This document shows, piece after piece, positions 1-12,730 of a stretch of DNA of 64,000 nt. Made by a program: the position numbers and the translations under genes. Where the stretch lies: positions 1 to 64,000 of the forward strand of contig NW_004086166.1 in NCBI RefSeq assembly GCF_000220395.1, in the 5' to 3' direction. The DNA is from Ichthyophthirius multifiliis (lineage: Eukaryota; Ciliophora; Oligohymenophorea; Hymenostomatida). Position 1 is the first letter of the stretch. Each line of letters opens with the position of its first letter. The notes below the pieces were generated by a model. That model was not told where the DNA came from, ran no database searches, and saw only the letters and a list, made by a program, of their open reading frames with translations.

Positions 1-1332
1 ATATAAATATATATTTCTTATAATTTATGTATTTTGAATAAAATTATTTACATATATTTAATTTTTTTTTCTGTCATATTTATTTATAAAACAAACATAT
101 ATATTTTTAATATATCAATATATATATATATTATTTTCTTTTAATTTTTATTATCATCATATGCAATAAATTATTAATTTTTAATTTAATTTAAAAAAAA
201 TAAAATATAAAAATCCTTTTTTAAAATTAAAATAAAAATATATTAGAAAAAATATATTTTATTAATACATTCAAATTAATTAATAATATATATAATAATA
301 TAAAACTTTTAAAAATAATTATTTTTATTATATAATCAATTTTTTTATTTAGAATAAAAAAGCTATTTTATTTATAATTATTATTTTTATTTTTCTTTAA
401 AAAAAAATTCTAATAAGTTATATTTATATTATATTTACAATTATATTTATAAAAAATTTTATTCAATTTTTTATTATGTAATTGATAATTTATTTAATAT
501 AAAGAACAAACTATATTGATGTATTTGATTTATCGTCTTATAAAAAAATTATATATTTTCTACTTTTATTTAATCTTAATATTTATAAAAAAATATTTAT
601 AAAAAAAGTATATATTGTTTTTTTTATATAAATAATATAAATTTACATTAAAAATATCAATGAAAATAAATAAAATAATGAATATAAATACTTAAAAAAT
701 AAATTTATATCTTAAACTTTTTCAAGGAAACAAGAATATGTTATTTTCAAAATATATATGGTTTATAAAATAGAATTTTTCTAAATAATATTATTAAAAA
801 TAAACTTAAATCAAATTATTAATTTGAAATATTTAGGAGTCTCACCACTTATAAATTATATATAAAATTAAATTTCAAAATATTACAAAAACCATATTTT
901 TAAATTTATTAAAAATATATTTTATTTTGTATTTTTAGAATATACTAAATGTTTGATGATTAATATTTTTTCTTTTAATTAATATTTTATATAAATTAAA
1001 ATTAATAAATTTTAAAATTATTAAATAATTTATTTATAATATCTATTTATTATAAATTAGTTTAATGTAATTATTTAATAAGTAAAATTTATAAAAATTA
1101 TTTTCATAAAAGTATTAAATATAAATATTTAATTATTTATTCAAAAAAAATGAAAATAAAATTAAAAAAAGATACTTATATATATTAATTTTTTATTAAA
1201 AATAAATATTTAATTTATATATTTTTATAATAAATTTATATATCATATGTTTTCATTTATATTTTTTCAATTTTTTTTTTATAAGATATTTTTATTTAAA
1301 TAATAAAAAATTATATTATTAACAATAAAAAA
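1..1332. other. Intergenic, AT-rich
   Basis: Almost pure A/T with short A and T runs. No frame keeps a protein-like composition in either direction under the ciliate code. A slightly less biased patch near 715-860 shows no tRNA-like fold or coding frame. Nothing else seen. Confidence 0.6.
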
Positions 1333-2204
1333 ATGAACCGATTATATTAAAAGCAAGTTCTTAAATAATTAAATTTATATCAAACACGAAATTTCACAAA
1401 TATAAATTATTTCGACTATTTATTGAAAGTTAATAATTAAACAGTCTAAAATTATAAATATGAATCTCTAATAATATTAAAAAACAATTTCGAGTATTAA
1501 TATTTTAAAGACAATATATAAAATATAAAAATTTCAGTTCCTGTATTATTTTCGATTACCGCACTTACATATTAATATACATTATTTTCAACATTTCCTT
1601 TTATTTTAGGATGTTTATTGATTAAAGGATTATTTTCAAGAAGAAAGCTAATATCAAAAATTGTAGAATAAATATATTATGATCCACTTAAAAATAATGT
1701 TATGATATAATTATGTAGATAATAAAACTTATTGATAGTCCCTATTTAAAATATGAAAATTTTAAATATAAATGAAGTATAATTTCATCCATATATACAT
1801 TCAAAATATTATACTGATAAATAAAATGCGATTTGTGCTCATAAAAATATTTAAATAAAATTTATTATTGACTAGAATAATAATTAAGAAAGTAATGATA
1901 TAAATAAAGATGAAAAAAATTAAGATATAAAGATATAAAATAAAAATAATATATTTACTTTGCTAATATATGGAAACAAAAAAATTACTGTTATAGAGAA
2001 TTATAATTTATTGTTAAACATTTTATAAGGCAATATTGAAAATTTAAAAAATTTCTAAAGAATTACAAATGAAAAGGAATAAATAGAAGAAAAAGAACTA
2101 CAAAAGTAAATTGAATAACTATAAAATCAATAAAAAAATGAATATGATAAAATTATAGAAAAAAAATATAAGAAGAAATCAAAAAATATTCGTCAGAAAA
2201 ATGA
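1333..2204 (+). CDS. Unknown two-helix membrane protein, coiled-coil tail
   Basis: I do not recognise this gene. Under the ciliate code an intronless frame opens at ATG 1333. The first 60 residues are basic and N/Q-rich with few acidic residues (start MNRLYQKQ), which could be a mitochondrial presequence. Two hydrophobic stretches follow, around residues 75-105 (ISVPVLFSITAL, then FPFILGCLLIKGLF), like a membrane hairpin. A mixed region (DPLKNNVMIQL) comes next, then a K/E/Q coiled coil. The natural end KKYSSEK-TGA at 2202-2204 lies in a frame one base off; the switch falls in the A8 run 2159-2166, where one more A would give a 290-residue protein. Without it the frame wanders on into AT-rich DNA. 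The layout recalls small mitochondrial inner-membrane assembly factors, but I cannot name a family. Confidence 0.55.
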
Positions 2205-2597
2205 TATATTATGTATTATATATACATAATTAAAAAAAATTAAGTATAATTTATATATATAAATTTTATAAAAGTTAAAAAATAAAGTATTAATATTTAA
2301 ATATATTTATAAATTTATAAAAATGATTATAAAAAATATTTAAATGTTAAGTAAAATATATATGGTAAATATATTATATATATAATTTATATACATAGGT
2401 TTTTTATATTTCTAATATTTATTATGTATATTAAAAATTATAAATTTTGCATTAATCTTAAACATATTATATATGTTATAAATCTTATATATATTATAAA
2501 TCTTTTAAATCTTATTTATCTAATATTTCTAAAATAATATAAATTTTTAATATATTATATATATCTTATATATTTTATTTATCTTATAAATATTATA

Positions 2598-2639
<42 letters not shown>

Positions 2640-3466
2640 TTATACATTTATACTATATTTTATATATAAAAATTAATTTTTTATAATATATTCTAAATAT
2701 TATATACTTTTTTTTATAATTATATGTAATTATTCTCATTTTTTTTAAATTAACAAAAAAATAAATATTTTCATTATTATAATTAACTATTTAGTTAATT
2801 TATTTTCAATAAATTTAATATAACAATTTAATTTTTATATTTATAAATATTAAAAAAAAAAAAAATATTTATTTTTTTAATTTAATTATATGAAATTTTT
2901 AAATTTAATTAGTTTAAAAAATTTACTTTTGATATGTATTATTACTTTTATATAGTTAGTTTAAAATAAAAATAATTAAATAAAATATATTTAAAAACTT
3001 TCTTTATTATTAAAATTATTATTTAATATCTATTATTAAATTTTTATTAATATACAATTATTTGATTTATATAATTTTAAACATTTATTAAATTTATGCT
3101 ATAGAAAATATATTGTTTATCAATAGAATTTCATTTTCATTTTTAATTATATTAATTAATAGTACAAATAATAAACTTATTAAATATATAAACAATATTC
3201 TATGATTTAATAAAAATAAAATATATTGCTTTTAATTTAAATAAAAAATATATTTTGATTTATAATTAAATTATAGTAATATATAAATAATATTTTTTAA
3301 AAATAATTTTTTTTTTTTTTTTTTTTTTTAATTTTTTTTTTTTATAAACAATAAAGTATAAATATTAAATAAAATATTTTAATTTGTTTTAAGTTTTATT
3401 ATATTTTTATAATTAAAAAATAATAATAATAATTTATTTTTAAAATAAAATCAAATTGAAAAAAAA
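2205..3466. other. Intergenic, AT-rich with TA microsatellite
   Basis: Separates the unknown plus-strand gene from the minus-strand succinyl-CoA ligase gene, so it holds both 3' ends. It contains a (TA)n tract near 2605-2637 and a poly-T run near 3309-3329. No coding frame or RNA gene seen. Confidence 0.6.
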
Positions 3467-3656
3467 TCAACTTAAAAGATTAATATTAATTTTCGCTTCT
3501 CTAGCCATTCTTAAAATTTATGCAGTTTTAATAACTTTATCAGTAGCTTCAATCAAATCTTCAGTTACTAAAATATTAAAACCGCAATCATAAATAATTT
3601 ATTTTGCCTTTTTAAAATATAAAAAAAAAATTATATAAATATATATTATATATTTG

Positions 3657-3687
<31 letters not shown>

Positions 3688-4867
3688 ATATATATATTTA
3701 CTTACTTATTCAAAGTTTTTTCCTTTTAATCTCAAGACAATAGGTTTTTTTATTCCAACTTCAGAAAGGGCTTTAATAATAGCCATTGCGATAATATCAC
3801 ATGAAGTTATACCTGCATGAATATTAATAAATATAGATTCTATATTTTTATCATTAGCAAGTATTTTTAAAGCTGCTATTATTTATTAAGAATCAGCTGT
3901 ACCTCCACAATCTAAAAAATTTGCAGGACTTCCATTTCTTTAAGCAATTAAGTCCATTGTAGTCATTGCAAGACCTGCTCCATTTACCATAGATCCAATA
4001 TTTCCGTCTAAAGCAATATAATTAAGGAAATTTTTTTAAGCAATAATTTCTTTTTCATCTTTCTTATAATTAACATAATTATAAAAAATTTAAAATATTT
4101 AAAAATACTTATCTAATATCTTCTATAGAGGCTAATTCGATTTATCTAAAAGCAGAATTATCATCAATTTAAATTTTCTAATCACAAATAATCAATTATC
4201 CATCTATAGTTAATCCCAAAGGTTTAACTTCTAAATATGTAGCATCGTTCTATAAAAAACACTAGAATAATTAACCTACTATATTTTTTAATTATTCATT
4301 ATAAGTTTTGTCTAAATTAAATGATTCAATAATTTATTACATTTTTTCTTTATTTATACCATCCTATAATGTCACAAAATGTTACTTTGTAGTTTTATTT
4401 TATCTCTCGTCTGTACTAATAAATCCTTTATCATTACAAATTATATTTATTCCTCCTTTTTCAGCATTTAAACTTATAGACATAAATAATTCCTTTTATT
4501 TATTATTATTTTAAATATTTTTATTTATTACTTTGCGTAAAAATAAACGCTCGGATACTAATACTGCACTAGTATATCGTCCCCTAAAACCTGTTTAAGA
4601 TGTTATTAATGTACTACCAATCATTTTTGAAGCTAATTCTTCCGCTTCTTCAGGTGAGAAAACAACTTAGACACCAGACTGTTATGGATGTTCTTTGAAA
4701 AAACCTTTGTCTCTACCACCTGCATGAATTTAAGCTTTTATTTGAAAATCTCGAAAACTAATTCCAGTAGTTTAAGGCTTTAATTTTTAAATTTCTAAAG
4801 CAGCAAGTTTAGCTTATTCCGGTGTAAATGCAACTATACTCTATAAAATATACAAAGAAATATAAAA

Positions 4868-4928
<61 letters not shown>

Positions 4929-5123
4929 TATTAATTATAATTTATTTTATTTTTTATTTTATATATTTACATGAATTGTCGGGAGTTCGTATTTTTTTAG
5001 AAGCTCTTTTGTTTAATATTCATGTAGATGAATTCGATAATTAGATAAAAAATTTAATTTTTTTAATTATATAATTTTATTATGATATTATTTATATATT
5101 ATTTTATTTAATGTTTTTATCAT
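3467..5123 (-). CDS. SUCLA2: Succinyl-CoA ligase beta subunit, mitochondrial
   Basis: ATP-grasp subunit of the TCA-cycle enzyme that makes ATP or GTP from succinyl-CoA in the mitochondrial matrix. Start at 5123 gives a basic leader ([11 protein letters not shown]), then the family N-terminus [14 protein letters not shown], the ATP-grasp motif [10 protein letters not shown], the substrate-loop block [18 protein letters not shown] and [12 protein letters not shown]. Stop TGA is at 3467-3469. Six exons are separated by introns at about 4841-4970, 4493-4531, 4250-4279, 4063-4108 and 3608-3705. The spliced length is 437 codons with no frame problem, near the usual size. One intron is only about 30 bp; its donor could also be 4 bp further in, but only the longer form keeps frame. 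Whether it prefers ADP or GDP cannot be told from these motifs, so the symbol could equally be SUCLG2. Confidence 0.93.
4873..4922. repeat. (AT)n microsatellite in intron
   Basis: About 50 bp of uninterrupted AT dinucleotide inside the first intron of the succinyl-CoA ligase gene, where length changes would not affect the protein. Confidence 0.9.
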
Positions 5124-5531
5124 TTTTTTTTTCTATTTTTAGGATATTATTAATATTTATATATTTTTTTATATTTTTATTTTATTAAAATAATTCTAAT
5201 AATAATTTAATATTTTTATTAAAGTAAAGTATTTTTTTAATAAAATATTTCAATTATATATATATATTTCAGTTTTTATAAACTTTATAAATTTATTATA
5301 TATTATTTATAATTATTATAAATAAATTAACAATAATTTTTTTTATATTTACTTTTAGATTATTTATAATTTTATTTTTTATTATTTAATTTTTACATAT
5401 AATAAAAATTATTAAACAAATATTTAATTAATTTTTTTAATATTTATTTTTAAAAAACAAAAATTTAAAAAATATTAAAATTAAAAATATATAAAACTTA
5501 TAAAAAATAAATATATTAGAATTATATAAAA
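5124..5531. other. Divergent intergenic spacer
   Basis: About 400 bp of A/T between the divergently transcribed succinyl-CoA ligase and CFAP57 genes, so it must hold both promoters. No TATA-like or other motif stands out from the background. Confidence 0.5.
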
Positions 5532-8500
5532 ATGAATTTACACTTAGCAAATTTCCACTAAACTTCAGACGCACATATTCAATTAGGATTTGTATTCGGT
5601 ATGAATTCTTAAATAAGAACAAATATCTACTTCCTTGACGAAGAGAAAATAATATACCCAGCAGGCCATAACATTGTTTAATACCATATATAAGACAAGA
5701 TTTAAGTATATTATTACGGTTCTACCGATTACAGAGGAATATCATGTATAGAATTATCTCCTATGCACCGTTAATTAGCCGTAGGATTTAAATCATGCAA
5801 ATAATCAACATAGGGTGATGACAATTATGAAAATCCATCAATAATAATATACGATACGATAACTTAAAGGAAAAAGCATTAATTAGTTTTTCGAGAAGAA
5901 AAGATAAAATATTGGGTTTCGATTGCTTTTCCTGATTAAAATATGGAATCGAAACATATTGTTTCTTTATCAGGAAACTATTTAACCGAAAGACACAAAG
6001 AAAAAGATTCTAAAGAAAAAAATCTTCCTACGACTCCAGATGGAGAAATAGTGGTATGTTATTGGGGATTATCTGGAAGTGGAAAAATTCTTGCTTGGGT
6101 AAAGCTTTCTTTGGCTTCTATAGATGCTTTTGAGGTTAGTATATCTAAAAAAGATTGTTCTTTATTTACTTGCATAGGCAAGAAGGTATTTAAATGTTTC
6201 AAAAAAATAGATACCGTTTCTGATGAAAACAATAAAAAAAATAAATCAACTCTAAAGGTATAATGTTAGTAATTAAATGGAGCCCCAACTGAACTTTCAT
6301 AAGATTATACTTGTCATACATGGCTTTAGAAAGAAAATTCCATATTCCTAGTTGTTTGTACTGCTAATGGAGAGATTATTTTATGCGACGAAAATGCTGA
6401 ATTTTTACAAGTATTGAAAGATTCACCTGTTAATAGTTAAAAATAAGCTTTTAGAATTGAATGTATTAGCAGTTTTGGAAAAGGGTTCATTATAGGGGCT
6501 AAAGATGCAACTATATTTGTATATAAAGGTACTGGGTGTGATATTAATCCTTTTGAAGAAGTTTAAAAAATAACTACTTTTTCTTAATTGGGAGATTTAA
6601 AGGAACATTATATTACTGGATTATCTGTATCGCCTATTTCTGAGGAAAAACTAGTTTGTAGTCTATCCACGAATTCCATTTATTAAATAAAATTGAAAAA
6701 AGATTAACTTTTTTAAAATGAATAGGAATAAATAGAAGCTATTTCTTTAAATTTTCATTCAGGAGCGATTAATGGACTTGATATTTGCGCAAGAAAACCT
6801 TTAATTGCTACTTGTGGTAAAGATAGGACTATTAAAGTTTGGAATTTTGAAGAAAAAACATTAGAACTAAGTTGGTAATTTAATGAAGAAGCTTTATGCT
6901 TGGCATTACATCCTTCTGGATTACATGTATTTATATATATATTTATATTTTTAGCATTATTTTTTTTATTTTTTCTGTAATTTTTTTTTTAAAGTTCAAA
7001 ACTCAATTAAAAAAAAGGGTTTTTTTCATACTTTTTGTTGCCTTTTTTTTTTTTCTCAATTGCGTTTTAAAAAAAAAATTACATAAAAAATAAAAAAAGC
7101 ATAATGTTAAAAATTAATAATTATTTATTTATTTTTTAAGATGGTAGTTTGCTTTACAGATAAATTAAAGTGGATGAATATCTGTTTACATTAATAGACG
7201 AATTCCAATAAATAGAAACATTATAAAGAAATTACTTAATTTAAATAATGTAGAGAGATTAGATTTAGTAATGGTGGTTAATATTTTGCTGCTATAAATG
7301 GTGCTTAAAGTTCTTAACTTATTTAAATTTTTAGATTCTATACTGGAGAATAACCTGTATATATTTATAATAAAAAAAATTAAATATTTATACATACATA
7401 TATATATATATATTTTTTTTTTATAAAAAAGCCTGAATTAGTATTTAAAGGACATTAAAATAAAGTAAAATGTTTAACTTGGTCAAAAGACGATTCTTTA
7501 TTAGCCTCTTGTGGTACAGATGGTTTCATTTATATATGGCGAATTGATTCGGATTAACCAGATGCGAGATTATTCGAATATCCAAATAAAAATATTTAAT
7601 TTAATTGTGTTGCTTTAAATATAGAAACTTAAATGATATACGGTTGTGCAAACGACAGGAATCTATATTTAGGATATATCTATGATTAGGGTTAAAACAC
7701 ATAGAAAATTAACCAGGAGGTTATTTTAAATTAAATAGTCTTCCCTTCTTCTCATAAAGTGCTTTTTGGTGGCATATAAGACCCTTAGAGGAGTTCAGGG
7801 GCTATTAGATGTATTTTATTTACGACAAAAAGTAATAATAAGTATTAAGATTATGCAGCCCATGATGAATAGGGAATCGAAAAGTTGAGAGTTACATATG
7901 ATGATAGATATTTAATTACAGGAGGTAGAGATGGGTGTGTAATGGTGTTTTAGATAAAAGATAGGGATTTGAGAGGGGTGAAAATGTAGGAGGGATATGC
8001 AAAATATTCAGAAGAAATTTTAGTTACGAGATAGGACTTGGATGATTTGAAAGGGTAAATAGATAATTTTTAATCTTAAATTAGTGAGTTTAATACTTAG
8101 AATATTAATAGTTAGTCTAATTAGAAAGACGAGGAGATTAAATAACTTTAGGAAAGACTCTAGACTAGTATGGAGTATAATAAGACGGCTTATGAATAAT
8201 TAGAAGAGAAAAAAAAAGATATATAGAAAAAATATGAGGAAGAAATTAAGATTATGAAAGATAAATAAGAATAGGAAATTCAGGATTTAGATACTAGTTA
8301 TTAAAGGAAAGTTATGGATGAAGTCGAGAGATATGAAAGTACGACTAAAGTTCATGAATTATAAAGGAATAAAAATTAAAGGGAAAAAAAATAAAGAAAG
8401 TGAATTTAATTAGAAAATTTAAAACCTAGATTAGGAATATTCGAAAAAATTAGAAGAAGAAAGGGCTTAAAGAGATAGAGTTGAAAAAGATATTTAAAAA

Positions 8501-9847
8501 TTGAAAAACGATAATTAAGAAACTTATAAGTAAATAGAATTGGAAACTAAGGAAGAAGTTGGGAATTTAGATAATAAAAATTTAAATGATGAAGCACTTG
8601 TTAAAGAAAAACATAAAAAAGCTAAAAGCGATGCGGCTATTACTTCTAAGAAAATAGGTTTTTATTTTATTTAATATATATTAACATTTATATAAATTTA
8701 TTTTATATATATAGAATAAAAAAAGAGAGATTGTGAATAATATGATGAATAATAAAGAATACATTAAAAATAATTGGAAAAATTAAATAAAGAGAATGAA
8801 TTGTATGCTTATGATATTTAGAAATAGAAAGAAATTATTTAAGAGAAAGATAAAACTATAGGAGATTAAGAAAAATAAATATATAAATAAAAAAAAAAAT
8901 CTTAAAACTTAGAAAAGTTCAAATTCGTGCTTGATCATAAAATAAAAGAACTTAAAAGAGATATAGGACCTAGAGAAGATGAAATTTTGAGAATGAAAGA
9001 AGATACAAATGAAATGGATAAATTATTAAAAAAATATAATTCATATAATAATTATTTAGGTAATAAATATATATTTATATATTATTATATGCATTTATAT
9101 ATATTTATTTATATCTATATTTATATTTTTTATTAGGAAATGCCGTCGATGAATTATATACTGCTTAAGAATTAATGAATTAATAAATAAAAGATTAAAG
9201 AAATACTATTTCAACATAAAATACAAAAATAAAGAGATTTAAAGATGATATATATAAGGCTGTTTAGTTTATTTAAGATTATTAAAAATTATCTGAAAAC
9301 ATACAAGAATTAAAAGAAAAATATGTATCTTAAGATCTCTCTAAAACTACTAATGATGATAAAATATAAATAGAATAAGCATAATAAAAATAACATTTAT
9401 AATAAAAAGTTGAAAGACTAAAAAGATATTTAAAATAAGATAATAAAATTCATAAAGAATATAATTTAACATTAATGACTAAAAATGTAAAATTGATTTC
9501 AGAAATTAATAAGTTAAGAAAAGAAGTTAAAGAAATACAAAAAGGGGAAGGTGGGTAAGTTAATTATTAAGATAGATCAAGTAGTAAAGGAAATAATAGT
9601 ATTGGGAAAGTTAGAGCACATACTGCAGGAGCTAGATAATCAATTAAATATGGATAAAAATTAAATGATGTAATTTTTATAATTTTTTGTTTTAAATTTT
9701 TTTATTATTTCATATTAGGAAAATAATTTTGATCTTATAATTGACGAAAAAAAAAAATTTCTTTAATAATAAAATGAATTATTAGGAAATCTTAAAATGA
9801 AATTGGAAAGTTTGAAATATGAATATGAAAATATTAATTAAATATGA
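5532..9847 (+). CDS. CFAP57: Cilia- and flagella-associated protein CFAP57
   Basis: Axonemal protein linked to inner dynein arm positioning. The first half is a WD40 propeller region: it opens with a beta strand typical of the family (IIYPAGHNIVQY), later contains HPSGLHMVVCFTDKL, and the repeats FKGHQNKVKCLTWSKDD and DGFIYIWRI. The second half is a long coiled coil with the family block KFVLDHKIKELKRDIGPRE. Introns fall at 6927-7140, 7357-7431, 8658-8714, 9060-9136 and 9670-9718. The first, 214 bp, is among the longest in this window. Stop TGA is at 9845-9847. There is a single frame jump in the A8 run 8384-8391; dropping one A removes the premature TGA at 8401 and gives 1280 residues, close to the animal protein (about 1250). 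It is divergent from the succinyl-CoA ligase gene. Confidence 0.93.
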
Positions 9848-10216
9848 TATAAAATATTATTTATTTATAGATATTACGAAATATATATATAATTTTTTTT
9901 TATACATATTTTAATTACGAAATTATATAAAGATTTTAAGAAAATAAAATTAATTAAAAATCTATAAATATACTAAGAATTTTATATCAATATATTAAGA
10001 ATTTTATATATTTAATATTTTTCTAACCTTTTATAATGTGAAAAAAAAATATAAATTTATTATTTTTGTGTTTTGTTTATGTATAAAATAATATATTAAT
10101 GACCATATATTTTATCTATTTTTTTTTTTTTATTATATTTATACTTTTTAATTTTCTATATTTGTTTTTTTTAAAAAATTAAGCATAAAAAAAAAAAAAA
10201 TTAATAATAAAATAAG
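9848..10216. other. Intergenic, AT-rich
   Basis: About 370 bp between the CFAP57 stop and the next start on the same strand. Only A/T runs; nothing recognisable. Confidence 0.55.
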
Positions 10217-11117
10217 ATGTTTTCTAAATCAAAATATTGTTTCTCTTTAATAAAACCTCCTCGTTCGAATTTATATTCAAAAATAAATATCGAAAACATA
10301 AACTACTTTAATAAAATTCTTCCTAAGTCAAATATTCTAACAGACCCAAAAGATATAGAAATGTTCAACGTAGATTGGAATAAAAACTTCAAAGGAGAAA
10401 CACCTTTAGTTTTACTTCCTAAAACAACCGAATAAATATCTTAAATAATGAAATATTGTAATGAATAAAAAATAGCTGTTGTTCCTTAAGGAGGAAATAC
10501 AGTAAATACTTTTTTTTTTAAATATAAAAAAATACAATATATACAAAAAAATAGGGTTTAGTAGGAGGTTCAGTATCTGTACATGATGAAATATGTATAT
10601 CATTAAGCAAAATGAATTAAATAATTAATTTTGACGAATAAAATAGTACTTTAAGTGTAGAATCTGGTTGTATATTGGAATAATTAAATAATTTTTTAAA
10701 ACCTCATAATTATGAGATTTCTATAGATTTAGCAGCTAAAGGATCTTGCTAAATAGGAGGTTTATTATCCACACATGCGGGAGGTATCCGTTTAATAAAA
10801 TATGGACCGCTAAGGGGACATATACTAGGATTAGAAGTTGTTTTAGCAAACGGAGAAATTCTTAATTTAAGGAATTGTAATAGAAAAGATAATACTGGAA
10901 TTGATTTGAAGTAATTATTTGTAGGTTCAGAAGGAATTTTAGGCATTATAACTAAAGCAGATATTAATATATGCAAAGTAGATTAATTAAAAAGTTTATT
11001 AGTTATTAAATGTGAGAATTTTAATGATGTATTAACCGTAAAATAATAAGCTAAATGTATATATAATATAAATATATAATATTATTTTTATTTCAAAAAT
11101 TTAAATAAAAAATATAA

Positions 11118-11168
<51 letters not shown>

Positions 11169-11952
11169 AATATATATTTATATTTTTATAATATTTATAT
11201 ATATTTTATATTTTTATAAAAATATATAGAAATATTAGGAAAAGATTTAGCAGCTTTAGAATATTTAGATTAAATAACATATGATATAGTACTTAAAGAT
11301 AGTTGTGGTAGAATTTAAGACCCTTTTTAGAATAATAATAGTTTTAATAATCATTATATTTTAGTAGAGATTTAGTGTAATCATGATATATAATATCTAT
11401 CCTAATTGTTTTTCGATTCTTTAATTAGTTAAAACTTTAATATTGATAATATCGTTATGTCTTAAAATGAAACTTAATATTAATAACTATGGAGTATTAG
11501 AGAAAATGTTGCAGAAGTAAAAAAATATTTAAATTAATTTAAAATATATAAAATAAAATAAAAAAAAGGCAGCAGCACACTTAGGAACTTTAGTTGCTTA
11601 TGATATTAGTGTAAATCCAGACAAATTTCATTATATTTCGAAATTAATGAGAGACAGATGTTAAAATATTGCTATTACAACTAGTTGTGGACATATTGGG
11701 GATGGAAATTTGCATTTAATGTTTGCTGCCTTTGATTAGAAATGTGTTGAGGTTTTGGAAAAAGAACATGAGATGTTTCTTTATAATTGGGTAAAGGAAA
11801 ATAATGGAAGTATTAGTGCAGAACATGGGATAGGTCTTTAAAAGAAAAATTATTTGAATATTTATAAAGATAGTATATAAATGGATTATATGAGATAACT
11901 TAAATAAATTTTCGATCCTAATTTTATTATTAATCCTTATAAAATAATTTGA
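10217..11952 (+). CDS. D2HGDH: D-2-hydroxyglutarate dehydrogenase, mitochondrial
   Basis: FAD enzyme of the FAD_binding_4 / vanillyl-alcohol-oxidase superfamily that oxidises D-2-hydroxyglutarate to 2-oxoglutarate in mitochondria. The N-terminus ([16 protein letters not shown]) is basic with no acidic residue, as in a presequence. The FAD loop VPQGGNTGLVGGS is split by an intron between T and G. It continues with [38 protein letters not shown], and the C-terminal metal/substrate motifs [13 protein letters not shown] and [11 protein letters not shown]. Introns are at 10502-10554, 11057-11229 (mostly a TA microsatellite) and 11517-11568. Stop is TGA 11950-11952. The spliced frame is 485 residues, intact and of normal length. 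D-lactate dehydrogenase is the close alternative, but the RKDNTG and AKGSC blocks favour D2HGDH. Confidence 0.92.
11122..11165. repeat. (TA)n microsatellite in intron
   Basis: About 44 bp of perfect AT dinucleotide inside the second intron of the D-2-hydroxyglutarate dehydrogenase gene. Confidence 0.9.
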
Positions 11953-12730
11953 AATTGTTTTATTTAAAATAATAAATATATTATAATATAAAAAATATTT
12001 TTATTATATCATTTATATATTTTTGTAAAAAAAATATATGATATTTCCTTTAATGCTGTTTACTAAGTTTATTTTTTTAAAACAAAGTTTTATTTAGTAT
12101 ATTTTTATTATTTTTATTTTTTTAAATTTTCTCTAAATTAATTTTTTTAAATTTTATTTAAAAAAAAAGTATATATCATTATGATTTATCTTAGTAAAAG
12201 TGATGTATTAATAATATTATTTTTAAAGATATAAATTTTTTATACTTTTTTTTTAATTAATAAATTAAAATTTAAATAATTAATACTATATATTGATTAT
12301 ATAATTAAGTTTTAATATTTATATATCTCCTTTAATTTCTATATTTGAAATATAATCTATTTAAAATTCTAATAATAACTAAAACTTTTATTAGAATTTT
12401 TTATAATAAAAAAATTAATTAAAATTATTATTATTTTTTTTTTTTAAAAAAAAAAATATTATTATAATTTTAAATTATTTTAAAATATATTTATTTTTTG
12501 TATATATTTTTTTTAAAAAAAACTAATCAATTATTATAAAGTAGTTTGTATTTAAAATATAAACAAAATAAATAAAAAAAATACATATAAAAAAAAAAGG
12601 AAAAAAAAAAAAAAATTAAAAAAAAATAAATTTTGATAATGTATAATTCTTAATTATAAAAGTAGAAAATCAAAAAAAAATTATAATATAAACTTAGAAT
12701 TAAAAAAAATAAAAATCAAGGAATAATTAT
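11953..12730. other. Intergenic, AT-rich
   Basis: About 780 bp of A/T-rich spacer with poly-A and poly-T runs between two plus-strand genes. An inverted-repeat-like A/T stretch near 12420-12460 is expected by chance in such DNA. No gene seen. Confidence 0.55.

Noticed and set aside
5437-5622. Minus-strand ORF of 61 residues
   Set aside because: It overlaps the N-terminal coding exon of CFAP57 on the other strand and has only A/T-driven composition.
6896-7093. Standard-code ORF of 65 residues in plus strand
   Set aside because: It lies mostly in the first intron of CFAP57 and is F/I/L-rich from T-runs; splicing from 6927 to 7140 restores the conserved WD block.
11569-11952. Frame break in the C-terminal part of D2HGDH
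   Set aside because: Explained by the small intron 11517-11568; the spliced frame is exact and ends at the normal C-terminus.
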